Positions 36,166-47,694 of a DNA stretch of 64,000 nucleotides are shown piece after piece. Under the pieces are notes generated by a model, which was not told the origin of the DNA, ran no database searches, and was given only the letters and a program-made list of their open reading frames with translations. A program made the translations under genes and the position numbers. The stretch's first letter is position 1. The number at the start of each line of letters is the position of its first letter. Source of the DNA: Gordionus sp. m RMFG-2023 (lineage: Eukaryota > Nematomorpha > Gordioida > Chordodea > Parachordodidae); contig NC_088778.1 of assembly GCF_954871325.1 (NCBI RefSeq), forward strand, positions 28,815,120 through 28,879,119, read 5' to 3'.

Positions 36166-37404
36166 CAGTGCTGCTAAAGTAGCAAGCTAAAATATCGATA
36201 GTGGTATCTCGCTTCTAATTTAGAAATTCCAATATCACATTCTTTATATTTAATTTAATATTGAAATTTAAATTTATATTTAAAAACATACAGTATAAAT
36301 CTAGTTATAATTTTAAGTCGACAATAGAAATTGATATTGAAGATAATTTTGGAAATTTCTATGGATAGTGATGATAATATGGAATTTCCTTTTCCTAAAT
36401 TCGCAAAATATTTTAATTTAAATAAAAAAAATTAACACAGGTTATAAATTTCGTTGTAAGATTTGCCAGAAAGTTTTATTATCAAACAAAACTAGTGGGT
36501 TCTACTTGAGAAAACATTTAAAGGTAATATATCAAACAAATTTAATATCAATGTGAAGGCCCAATCCTTAATCTTAAAAATAAAATTTGAATCTATAATA
36601 GTTTTCGAGCTAGATGAGTTTATGTGAAAGTTGATTTTCCAGTCCAAACACTGTCTGTTTTAACTGACCATAAGATATTATTTATAAATTAAAAATTACA
36701 ATAAATAATTAATTGTACTCATTTTTTATCATCAAACTTATACATTTTATGATAATATTTTATAAATTACTATCTTTATTATCTGTATGTTAAACATAGC
36801 TGCAATTGTTTGCCCTAATTTCAAGTTGAATTGTTAAATTTGCCTGAATTCAAAGGGCAACTTGATTGCTAATAATAACGTTAATTAATACTAAACCAAG
36901 CTAGGATACCCTAGCCAGGTCAAAAACGCCGCATACTATATATGATTTTTTTGAAACAAATAATAATACTTTTGAAGAAGCATTTTTTTAGATCTAAAAA
37001 TACTCATATGATAATTTTTGATGATTTTTCTTAAAATATCTATTAAATTTAATATTGCATTGCCCTCAAGTTGAACAATTATTTAGTACGATAAAGCTTA
37101 TACTTTATGATCTTCGCTCTAGACTTGGGTATGACAGTATGGAAAAAAGAATTTATATTATATATTTCATATTTTTATACCAATATGCTTATTTGTGGAA
37201 ATAGAGATACGCAAAATATATATTTTTTAAAAAAATCCAAAGTAGCTTTAAAAAAGTAAGTAGCTAGTTAAAAAAAAATAGCTAGCTCTAAGCTACCTTT
37301 TTTAAAGTAGCTAAGAGCGCGCTACTTTGAGAAATATCAGTAGCGAGTTTTTTGTAAAATAGCGATAGGGATAACGCGTTACTTTTAAGCGTTCAGCAAC
37401 ACTG
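36166..37404 (+). mobile_element. hAT transposon, internally deleted, BED finger and dimerisation remnants
   Basis: The ends CAGTGCTGCTAAAGTAGC and CTTTTAAGCGTTCAGCAACACTG are imperfect inverted repeats. At about 36360-36520, SDDNMEFPFPKFAKYF is followed by GYKFRCKICQKVLLSN and GFYLRKHLK, a BED-type zinc finger ending at a GT donor. At about 37065-37190, VEQLFSTIKLILYDLRSRLG is the hAT C-terminal dimerisation motif. The catalytic centre between them is missing, so this is a deletion derivative. The target duplication is not clean. The AGTAGC-rich right subterminal region resembles 59560-59990. Confidence 0.75.
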
Positions 37405-37590
37405 GTATATTATTTGAATAACAGGTTTTGATATATAAAGATAAAATTTACTAAATATTTAGTGTAATACTTCATATATTCGTCCATTTCGCAATATATT
37501 TGTTTATTTATAAATTTTAATAAATTTCGATAATATCACTTTATTTAAATTACTTCATTTATTTTATTATTTATTTATTATATTAATTTA

Positions 37591-38684
37591 CAGCGCTGTC
37601 ACTAGGGTGGGGGGGGGGGGGAGTTAGGGCTTAAAAATCTGAATAATTTTTTTTTTAATGGCTCCTTAATATCCCCTTGAACTAAAAATAAATTTTTTTG
37701 ATTGCCCCTGAAAGATTTCTTTTATAATTCTATTATGTAATATATAGATTTAAATTTATTATTTAAAAATTAATAAGACTATCTAAACTTTTTTTAAAAT
37801 GAATACTATTTTAATTACTAGAATAGATTAATTCATATAAATTATATTTTCACTATATCAGCTTGCAATCAAATTCTGTGTTAACATAGGAATATCAATA
37901 TCACTCCCAAATATTAATTTAGCATTAACAGTTGAAGCTTAATTCACTTTTATTATTTAAATTATTTTATAACTAATTTAATAAATATAATCATTTATTA
38001 ATTGAAAATTAATAAATTTAATATTGTAATTAGCCGAGTTCAAAATCACTAATCAACTGTATATTTATTTTTAAATTTTATTATCATACCTATTCCTAAA
38101 AATATTTTAAAGGTCCAAATAAATATAAGAGATTTCTTTATAAAAAGTTAGTAGACAGACATATAGTTTATAATCCTCTACTATATACAGTTGTTTATAA
38201 AATATTAGATAAAATGCAACTTTTATAGACGTATTTGATGGTTTTATATTATATTACAGTTAATTATTTTAATATATTTTACTAATAAATGCTTTTAATA
38301 ATAAATATAAGTAACAATTTGCATGCAATTCTTTAACGCCATCTATTTATTTAAAAATATTATTAAAATTAAACATCTAATTTTTCATTCCACAGTGGAT
38401 GTAATAAATTAGATATCTTATCTTCTAGTTTTTATGTGTTTTTAGGAAAGCTATTTTTTTCTTGAAAAACAGTTTTGATTTAAATTTTTAACACCAGTAT
38501 ATTTTTGATATTATTACAAACTATTATTATTTTAAGATTTAATATACCAACTGGAGATGGTGCGACAATAATATATAAATTCTTAATTGCTTTCATCATA
38601 TCACTCTATATCATATTTTATAGTTACAAAATGTTATTTTGAATATTGAGCCCCCTGAGATTGTAAAGGCTAGCGACGCCCCTG
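37591..38684. mobile_element. Non-autonomous hAT element (1.1 kb)
   Basis: The ends CAGCGCTGTCACTAGGGTG and GGCTAGCGACGCCCCTG are inverted, with CAGNG-type hAT termini. The flanks TTAATTTA and ATAATTTA are 7 of 8 identical. A G13 run sits next to the left end. The interior is AT-rich with no transposase recognised. Confidence 0.75.
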
Positions 38685-38699
38685 ATAATTTACTTATTT

Positions 38700-40220
38700 A
38701 TATATTTATTAATTATATTAATATAGATATTAGAATATATAAAAATATTATATTACATTTAAAAATAAATAATACAGCTACATAAAGTCCAATTGTATTT
38801 AATATATTCATCAGGTATTGCTACTTGCATAATTCTAGCCAAATAAAATTCCATATATCATCTATTCTTTAAATTCATCCTAATAATATGGCTGAATTGT
38901 TTTATACATGGTATTCCCTTAGGTTTTATTTGGTTTAAATCAGGTCGATGTTGGCTATTTTATTATATTAATCCTTTTATAGGATAACCAGATTAGTCTA
39001 TTTCGGTATGACATGGCACGTATTGTTGAAGTGAAGTATCCTTACGCCATAATAATAATTATTGAAGATACTGATTTAATATTTCTTGATATTTTTAAGA
39101 GTTTATTATGCTGTATAGAAGGCCAAACTTCCAACACTCTTTTGAATTCATAAATCATATTTATCATTGTTCTTGCTAAATATTTAATGGTTTTCCATTC
39201 TCATTTCAGATAACACGATTCTTAATATTACCACATTTTATTTTGTAAACTGGATTCACCTGAAAGAAAAAATAATATTATTTTTAACAGGGGTTTCTTC
39301 ATGACACTATATCCTAAAATTGTAATTTGTGTTTGTCGAAAAGCTATTTTTAAGAGTATTAAACTGAAAAGAATAAACTTGATTTCGGCAACAATGTTAG
39401 CGTTTTAGGTAAAGGAGAATTTTGTTAAATGTATCTGTAATAGAATTATAATATAAATATAAATACAGATGGGAAGAAAGTCGATCACATGTCACTATGC
39501 AATTCTACTATTTCTTTTCAAAATCACAAAACTCCAATACTTAAATTAATAGGGATCACTCGATACCGTGCTTCCAATATTCTTAGCATCTATTCGTGAT
39601 GATCGACACCTTATCAATAATCTTTTACTTACAACACATTTTAATATTTTTTGTTTTGTTTTTGAATCATTCATTATAGTGTTATTCTTAGCTTAAATAA
39701 AAGATTAAGATAGGCACAATAATGATAAATAAATAAATACTTTTTTTAAAAAAAATATTCCATTTCGTGAATTCTCATTTGACAGGTTGTTGCAGATAGC
39801 TGTCCTGTATTTCATATAATTGACTATTATTCATGAAATCAAATTTTGGGAGCATAACCTTTTTTTTAATTAGAAAAGATAATTTTCTCTAGAATTTGTC
39901 CCCATAAGGTCCTTATTTAGAATTTTTATTCGATGAGGATTGGTGCCAGAAAATCTACGAATTTTTCCTGAATAATAAGTACAAATTTTTTGCTCAGGAG
40001 AAATATTTCGATGCGAATATCCTAATATCGCGAATGTTCTAATACATAAGAAACGGAAGAGGGAGGTTATACTTATAATTTCACAAAATTATAATAATTC
40101 GGATGTGAAACTATCCATGCTTTGAAACCTGCTTTCTCATCCTAGAATTAAACAAAAATATAGTCACATTATATTTATAGTATTTTTCACATATCAAACA
40201 GCTTAGTTCCACCCTTAACG
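38700..40220. other. AT-rich stretch, no gene seen
   Basis: No supported reading frame or repeat family. Confidence 0.4.
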
Positions 40221-40224
40221 CCTT

Positions 40225-40780
40225 TTATATTAAAATCTTTCAATCTCTCATACATAACATCCTTCATATCTGACACCCTTCATACTTAACATCCATCATA
40301 CATCACCCTTTCATATCTAACACCCGTCATAGCTAACATGCTTCCTTCATACTACTTAATACTGTCTCCATACCTATCACCTCTCCATATCTAACATCTT
40401 TCATTTCTAGAAAACTTCATATCACCATTCTTTATGTATAACATTTAAAACATCCACTATGTATAACACCATTATATTACAAAGGAGGTGGGGGTTAAAA
40501 AGGCTGAAATTCTCCACCATCATTTTTTACTTAGAAATATATTATAGCGTAATTTTAAATTTTAAACCACCCCTCCCCTTAACCCAATTATTTCAACAAT
40601 ACATCTATAACGAACATCCATGAAGCATAATACCCTTCATGCCTATTAAGTTCTCCATACTATACCTAACAACCTCTATGTCTAACACTCTTCATGCCTA
40701 ACAACCCTCATGCCTAACACCCTTCATGTCAATCACCCTTCCTGCTCAACACCCTTCATGCCCAATTACCTTTCGACCTT
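40225..40780. repeat. Degenerate minisatellite, unit near CCTAACACCCTTCATG
   Basis: Repeated blocks of about 16-20 bp (TAACACCCTTCAT with variable tails) run from 40225 to 40440 and from 40610 to 40770. They are separated by a non-repeat insert. The copies are strongly diverged. Confidence 0.75.
40483..40597. repeat. Small inverted-repeat insert within the minisatellite
   Basis: AAAGGAGGTGGGGGTTAAAA at the left and TTTTAAACCACCCCTCCCCT at the right are inverted, about 115 bp apart. It interrupts the tandem array and looks like a short MITE. Confidence 0.45.
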
Positions 40781-41279
40781 TTAAATCATTCATTTTTGTT
40801 TGGGAAAATTAGAGTTATTATATGCAATATTTGCCATCACCTTATATTTCATTATGAAATTTTCAAGCCATATTTTTATTTAATTACCTTAACTATTTAA
40901 GTATAATTAAATTTTCAAAAAAAAACTATAAATGACTCTCATTTTATACTCACAAAAGAATTACTTTCATAAAAAAAAATTTAATATATATATTTTTTAT
41001 TAATATTAATTAAATTTTTTTTATAACAATTTTATTTTCGATAACCATAAAAGAAATATATTGTTTATTATATGGACATAATGATTATTGAATTTTTTTT
41101 TTTTAAAAAAAATTTTAAATTATTTTTAGGAAAAAAAAATGTAGTTGTTTTTTTAACTTTCAAATAGAGATAAGCTGTCGCTACAAAATTTTTTGCAGTA
41201 TATCCATCTTTATTAACTATCATAGATTTTTTTTTCTCAAACAACTATTATAATATTTAGATATTTACTATTCTATCAG

Positions 41280-41830
41280 CAGAAGAACACACGAGAGAAA
41301 AGGGGTAAGAATGCTAAGAGTGGAAAAGTGGTATTTTACTATGAGGATAGTAGCAAAAGAAGAACGCTATTTGAAGTGAAAATTAGATCTGGCCAGAAGG
41401 GCAAGAAGAGAGAAGAAATAATCACCCGACACAATGGAAGATAGAAGTTAAAAAAAAATAGTCTGGATAGATAATCAAATAGGAAACAGGAAATGGAAAT
41501 AAAATGCAAGGTAGAAAATGGAAAGACAGTGAATTGATCAATAGACTCGAGATAAATAAAAATAAGGAAGTTGACGAAATGATGGGGGAGATGAAAACGA
41601 TGATAGCAAGATCATTACTTGGGAGGTAGAGAAATAAAGAGGGAACGAGATAAATAAAAATAAATAAAAATAAATAAGGCGCATGATGGTGAGCCTCAGA
41701 AATTATTTAATGCAGGATTGGATTAGAATAAAGTCAGGTAAAGATGCGATCCCTATAAATAGTAATAGAATGAGGTAATAATAAAAGGGATATCTAGTAT
41801 AATTTATGGCTGGAGTATACCACTGTTGTT
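41280..41830 (+). other. Purine-rich, decayed coding-like stretch, unidentified
   Basis: The plus strand is strongly A/G-rich and reads in pieces as Lys/Glu/Arg-rich peptide (for example KVVFYYEDSSKRRTLFEV and EVDEMMGEMKTMIARSLLG). This suggests a worn retroelement or gene remnant. No domain recognised. Confidence 0.3.
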
Positions 41831-42049
41831 TGTCAGATGAGAAAAGGAAATATCATATATCTATGATATGTAAAAAAAAAAAACTTTTTTTTTGTTAATA
41901 TAAATTAATATACAAGATGATAATGCGAAAGACATGTTATTCGATAACATTTTTTTTCCCCTTTTCGCTTACCTTTTCTGATGGTAAGCTCCTTTTCAAT
42001 CTCTCTCAACTTTATTACTCATACTATCTATTTTTATATTTCTGATCGA

Positions 42050-42549
42050 TCATTTGGATCTCCCACCGAGGCCATTGTATCTTGGTCTCACTCTTTAAAT
42101 ATCGATAGATATCCCACATATTCCTCACACCAAAGCATTAATATCGACAGATATCCTACAGAGTACACCGAAGTATTCTTATCGATTCTATTATAAGCTT
42201 GATCTCCCACCGGAGTATCGTTATCAAATCCATTGTAGCTTGGTATACAGTGCTTGAAAGGTTCCCGAGGTCACTATTATCCTAGTGCTGGTCAAGAGAT
42301 CGTTATCATCCTTGAATGACCCACGAGTTTAGCTGGCCATCTTATTTGGTTCATTGGACAAGTATCCTAGCACCCGTCTGTCCAAGCCTGTCGGACCGGG
42401 GTAGCATTTCTCAGCTCAGAAAATCTTATAAGATGTATGTACACATCCTTCATCGAAGAAAAACCCGAAATATTTTAGCTCCTTGCCAGGATTGAACCTG
42501 GGACCTTCGGTTTACAAACATACATCATACACCACTAGGCCACCATGTC
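42050..42549 (-). repeat. tRNA-Thr-like SINE or composite retroposon, minus strand
   Basis: The minus strand from about 42549 has an A-box TGGCCTAGTGGT, then an anticodon-arm-like TTTGTAAACC (TGT anticodon, as in tRNA-Thr), then the B-box GGTTCAATCC in a partly paired T-arm. The acceptor stem does not pair, so it is a tRNA-derived head and not a tRNA gene. The body to 42050 is GC-richer than its surroundings and has two related CTCCCACCG(A/G)G blocks (about 42060 and 42208). Confidence 0.5.
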
Positions 42550-43515
42550 GATTATTCAGATAACAATTTTGCGACAAGTTAATTAGGGGGGAAGAGATTT
42601 TAAAAGAAAAAAGAATCCAGAAAGAAAATGAGATATCAGGAATTCCAAAATATTATTAGTTACTAAGGGAGACCGGAGAGTTGATCAAGGGCTGCATCAG
42701 AGTCTAGTCTGATTCATTTAAAAACTAATTTAAATTTAAGGTTTGAAATTTTATCCTAAAATAGATAACTATGATATGTACCTCTCGTGAGAAAAAAAAA
42801 TGATTACCTTATGTTGACCCAATAAAAATTTGTACTCGAAGATATGTTTTTAACGCTAAAATTTAAAGAAAATTTAACTGGATTAATTTTATCTCTGGAG
42901 TAATAAGATTAAAAATCATATACAATGTAATAAATGCAACAAGCTTTGAACCCTATTTTACTGTGTCAAATTTTATATTAGAATATAATCTGTGTTAGTA
43001 TTTTTATATCATCTGGACCGGGTTACGAACACCTTTTATCATTTAAATATAAATCTTTTTTTGTACAATATTTTATCGTAGATATTTTTATTAGATAATA
43101 AAATACTTTTATAGTCTTTTAATATCTCAAATTATTTCTCAAAATTTTGGGCAAAAAATTAATTTTTTCAAACACTTCTTTTTCAAAAATATTGATTAGT
43201 TTTTTTCGAAGATCACCCATTTTTTTTTATGAATTGAAATTGTGGTCATTCTTTTTAATAGATTACAAATGTATAAATTTATATTACCAATCCAAACAAG
43301 TTGACGCCGCTAGCACTTATCACTCAGTCGGGCTAACAAAAAAAATAGAGAAAGGTTTTGTTCTAAAAATCATAATCTTAAGAAGAAAAGAGGTTAAAAT
43401 TATTTGATAATACAGATTGAGTTTAGACCAGTAGTATAGTATCGATATTTCTAATCTATTAGAGTCTTAAATAGGCTTTTATGATTAGATAATTTCAAAA
43501 AAATTTAATATATTC
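42550..43515. other. AT-rich stretch, no gene seen
   Basis: The frame at 43147-43407 is Phe/Lys/Ile-rich without motifs and is judged to be chance. Nothing else recognised. Confidence 0.4.
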
Positions 43516-43541
43516 TAATAATATTTATCCCCCCCCCCCCC

Positions 43542-43874
43542 CAATTTAATAATACCTAGACTGAAGACGCATTCATAATAATGCATTTGAAAGTGTTGTT
43601 GAATGCAAATCAGCCGGATCCGCCATCTTGGTAACTCATATAATAATTATTCTCACATTAAAAACTACTATTAAATCGATAGCTTGCTTCCTTATTATCT
43701 CGATGATCAGGCAATACCTTAATAAAGTTTGTGTCAGACATAGGAATAAATTGGCCTCTAGTTATAAAATTTTTAATAATGATACGGGTCACCAAAATGG
43801 GGTCCCCAGCTGTTTTCATTGATGTACACTTTTATTGAATGCAGCGACAGTCTAGGTATTATTATATGTCATTG
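43542..43874 (-). mobile_element. Long-TIR MITE (CCTAG ends), inverted second copy
   Basis: Starts after a C14 run with AATAATACCTAGACTG and ends CTAGGTATTATTATATGTCATTG. The interior is the reverse complement of 24223-24531 (shared GTGTCAGACATAGGAATAAA and TTGGTAACTCAT). The octamer ATGCAAAT and CCGCCATCTTGG (YY1-like) are retained. The extreme left end is eroded. Confidence 0.65.
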
Positions 43875-43879
43875 ATCCC

Positions 43880-45675
43880 TACCCTACCGATAAATAACTT
43901 CGATTTTTTTTGGATAAATTTTAATAAAATATCAATATAAATGCACAGATATATTTTTTTTTAAATAAATTGTTAAAGTTTTACGACAATCGAGAGATAA
44001 AAATTTCATAAAATTTAAATTTTAAATAAAAATTTTACATAACTTGTATCTTTTTATCTCAATTTTAATTTTAATATATTTTAGAATATATAATTTTTAG
44101 GGGAAATTCTTTTTTGATTAATTAAAAAAAATACAATTTTATATTTAATATCTTTAAATAAAAACATTTTTTATATTAAAAGTTGTTAAAAGAGGATACA
44201 GTATCAACCTTGAGATTATAAAAAAAAATTTTCATCATATTTCTTTTTATTCTATCAAATAGGCTTTAAAATTAATACTATTAAAATATATACATTGAAA
44301 ATTAAAAAGGTTAATAAAATATAAATATTCTATTCGAATCCCTAAGAGAAATTGTCACTATCTTTTGATGAATTTAACCTCTTGGATTATTCCGATGATC
44401 TTTAATATCCCTCTTTAAAATATGATTATGAAATCGGAAAAACATGATTAATTTTAAAAAAAAATATATGTAAATTGAAAATTAATAGGAATTAATTTTT
44501 TGGCATTGGGTATCGGATGGTATCAGCTGAGGAAGGAAGGAAGGAATATTTTTAAACTATATATTCCATTATCAAAGATAACTATGGTCATTATATACGT
44601 TTTTTTAAAAAAAAAGTTTTTTTTAGAAACAATTTTCTAATATTTTTATTTTTTAAAAAAAAATCATTTTTGTAATAACGATTAAATTGCCACTTAAAAC
44701 TCAAATAAAAATTTTAACGAAAAATAAAAATTAATCACATTTTTATACAAAAAAAAATTAAGAGAGAATATAAAATACGACTATAAAAATCTAGGAAAGG
44801 TTTTAACCATTTTCATAAATGATAATTCTTTTTAAAACTTACAGTAACAATTATAATAAAATAACTTTTTGTTTTATAAATTTAAAAAAAGATGAATTAT
44901 TTATGTATTTTAGGCCTTTAATGTAGGGGGAATGAAGGTAATTGGCCCCGTTATAGAATTTGGAATCTAACCAATTTTATACTGAAAAGTAAGGTTAGAA
45001 TCTCATAATTAAATCGATCGAAGATTTGAGTGGTATTTTATTATCATGTAATTTATTATAAATATGATTGATAATTAAGAGTGTTATGAGCAATACATTT
45101 ATTGGGAATCAAACTATAAGCCAGATTTTCAGAATATAATTCCCAGGTAATAAAAATAAAATTAGACACTTTAATCTGCGGCATAGCAATATTTAATTTG
45201 CTATCTTATTGGAAAGCCCGCGCTCCAAAAAAATACTTCTGCTCACTCCGGTATAGAAATGTAGCTAAGGAAACTGATTTAAATGTATCCCTAAATTATA
45301 GCGCTATATTATTATTAGAGGGTGAAAATATAAATAAATCAAGATTTTATGAATTGCTTAGAGATTGAAATCTTCAAAACTTTAAGATTGGAAATTTTTT
45401 TTAAAAAAAAAATCATTTTTTGACTATCGAATATATTATATATGTCGTTTTGGGGGTAATGGAATCCATTGGGATTTGGAATTTTTAAATTTTGAATCAT
45501 TTACCCCAGAGCGATTTTAAAAATATTTTAAATCCGAGTACCCCATATGGAAGAAGCTTCCATCCACACTGTGAATTTCAGACAATTTAGCCCAGAACTT
45601 TTTAAGTATTCTTAAAATTTATATCAATTTTTTATATAGATTTTGCATATAAATTTTCGAAAAAAAAAATAAATA
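43880..45675. other. AT-rich stretch, no gene seen
   Basis: T-run to A-run junctions are common (about 44600, 44650, 45400). A short GC-richer piece at 45530-45600 (CCGAGTACCCCATATGG ... CACTGTGAATTTC) may be a worn repeat arm. Confidence 0.4.
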
Positions 45676-45684
45676 CATAAAAGT

Positions 45685-45904
45685 TAGTGTTATTAGGCTC
45701 GATTTGAGCAAATTTTCTAAAATGGCTAACTCAATATCTTATCCAGAAAAATAAAATGCAAGTCTGAAAACCTTGCTCATAGATGGCACAAAGGTTTTAC
45801 ACATCTATTAGAAAAGTCTCGAGGGTTAAGCAATGTTTTTCTAGCTAAAATATTGAGTTAGCCGTTCTTAGAAATCGGCTCGAATCGAACGGTTTAAAAC
45901 ACTA
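45685..45904 (-). mobile_element. hAT-type fold-back MITE, copy 9
   Basis: 220 bp, TAGTGTTATTAGGCTCG ... CGGTTTAAAACACTA, flanked by ATAAAAGT and ATAAAAGC (7 of 8). The centre is in the opposite orientation to copies 1-6 (TTGCTCATAGATGGCACAAA). Confidence 0.85.
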
Positions 45905-45911
45905 ATAAAAG

Positions 45912-46668
45912 CAGGGATGCGAACCCGGCAAAATTTTAGTCGGGGTTCGGTTTAAAGTAAAAAAATAGGTGGGTTCGGTTCGGGTTCGGTTCAGCGAAAT
46001 ATCTTTGAACCCGGGTTTAGTTCCGGGGGTTTAAGATTGAATTGATAAAAAAAAATTTTATATTTAAATCATAGTTAAAAAACTAGACATAAATTTGGTA
46101 TAAAAAATTAATTTTTTATTCTATTTATAATAGGCAAAATATAGTTAAAAATACAAAAGTTTGCAAAAACTGCCCTATATCTTTGTTAAGTTAGATTTTT
46201 TTTTAAATTAACAATATCTAATATAATAATTTTAACTTTGAATTTGTTCACTTTCTAATCTTTGAGAATAAGTCAGAAATTAAAAATAAATGGCGTAATT
46301 GAATTTAATTGTTTAAAATTTATTAACACTATACAATAAGAAACTTTGAGAATAAATTTTAACTAAAATTTAAAAATGGCGTAAATTAATTAAATTGTTT
46401 CAAATATATTAACACTTCACTTTATTGGAAATTTGAAAATATTATAAAATCTCATCTAAATTATTAATATTTGTATTTAACAATTATATATATATTTTAA
46501 TATATGATTATAAACAATACACTGAACCCGGTTGAACCCGGGTTCAAATAAAATACCCGAATTCGGTTCGGTGTTTTGAAAATTTTATAAATAGGTTCAG
46601 GTGTGGTTCGGGTAGGGATTTTTTTCAAAAACTCGGGTTCTCTTTTCCGGGTTCAGTTTGAATCCCTG
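45912..46668. mobile_element. Non-autonomous hAT element (757 bp) with perfect target duplication
   Basis: The ends CAGGGATGCGAACCCGG and CCGGGTTCAGTTTGAATCCCTG are inverted. A perfect 8-bp duplication AATAAAAG flanks it (45904-45911 and 46669-46676). Both subterminal regions are packed with GGTTCGGGTTCGG-type repeats in opposite orientation. The middle is AT-rich and non-coding. It inserted next to, and used part of, the target duplication of the MITE ending at 45904. Confidence 0.88.
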
Positions 46669-47287
46669 AATAAAAGCATATGGCGAATCAATTTTCAGTC
46701 AATTTCAAATTTCATAAAAATGTCTTTCAGTAAATGATATAAAGTCGAGAGTTCCCCAAATCCCACGGATCCCTTATTTCTCTAAAAAATACAAAATTCC
46801 TAACAAATTTTGGATAGAGACCACCGCCCAATATCAATATACATTATTTATTTTATTTTTTTTATATAATTTTAAATCAATAAAATCCATTAAAAATACA
46901 TTATCGGGGATTCAGAATCAATTATTATTATTATTATAACATATATTTTTTTTTATGAAAATATCTTTTTTAATTTTCAAAAAAATTTTTGAAAAAATTT
47001 TATTTTTATAAAAAAAAAATCTTTTCCTTTTTATTACATTATTTGTATTTCTGAAAAAATTATCATTTTTCAAAAAAAAAACCATAAATATTTTATGAAT
47101 CATCACAACACATTACTGTCTAAATATAATTATGTACGAAGCTTAACATTATAAAAAGGTTATATATAACTAAAAAAAATGACAAGATAATTATCATATT
47201 TTAGAGAGTTTTTTTTTTTTAAAAAAAAATAGATAGAAATGGCAAATTACCGAAATAATAAAAATATATATCCCATATCCCAATAAG

Positions 47288-47353
47288 GTGCCTTATTTGA
47301 GTCTATTTTTTTTAAAACGGTCCTATTAAGAGTTTTAGCCAAAAATAATATTA
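47288..47353 (-). mobile_element. hAT-type fold-back MITE, worn left part
   Basis: TTATTTGAGTCTATTTTTTT, AAACGGTCC and TTTTAGCCAAAAATAATATTA correspond to the family left arm. The copy is interrupted at 47354 by another element and resumes at 47580. Confidence 0.55.
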
Positions 47354-47579
47354 TAGTGCGCACAAATTGAACGTTTCAAAGCAGCGTTTCAAAACGCAAA
47401 TAAAAACAACGTAAACGCAAGCTATGTTTAAATTGAACTGTTTTAATTTTTATTTATTTTTTAATATGAAACGTCTAAATTTAAAACAAAAATAAAATAC
47501 TGTCCAATTTAAAAGAATACATTAAAAATGCATTATTTGCGTTTTGAAACGCTGAGTTGAAACGTGCAATTTAGCACTA
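47354..47579. mobile_element. MITE with TAGTGC..GTTTCAA..GCGTTTCAAAACGCAAATAA arms, nested
   Basis: 226 bp. The arms of about 48 bp are inverted: GCGTTTCAAAACGCAAATAA at the left and TTATTTGCGTTTTGAAACGC at the right, with terminal TAGTGC and GCACTA. It is flanked by TTA on both sides. A 3-bp TTA duplication would suit PIF/Harbinger, but the ends are not typical, so the superfamily is open. Confidence 0.75.
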
Positions 47580-47694
47580 TTATGTAAAGTCTGAGATTTT
47601 TGCTCACAGGTGGTAGATTGGACCTCTTATTTGCCAAATTTTGAGGTTTTCCTATCATTCTACCCCAAATCGGGCCATTTATCAACATCACTTA
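47580..47694 (-). mobile_element. hAT-type fold-back MITE, worn right part
   Basis: TTATGTAAAGTCTGAGATTT, TGCTCACAGGTGG and ATCGGGCCATTTATCAACATCACTTA are the continuation of the family sequence after the nested element. Confidence 0.55.

Noticed and set aside
40225-40780. Interstitial telomere because of CCCT/TAACAC words
   Set aside because: The unit is about 16-20 bp with a TTCATG part and does not reduce to a telomeric hexamer or pentamer.
42462-42549. A functional tRNA gene on the minus strand
   Set aside because: A-box and B-box are present but the acceptor stem does not pair and the T-arm is imperfect; better read as a tRNA-derived SINE head.
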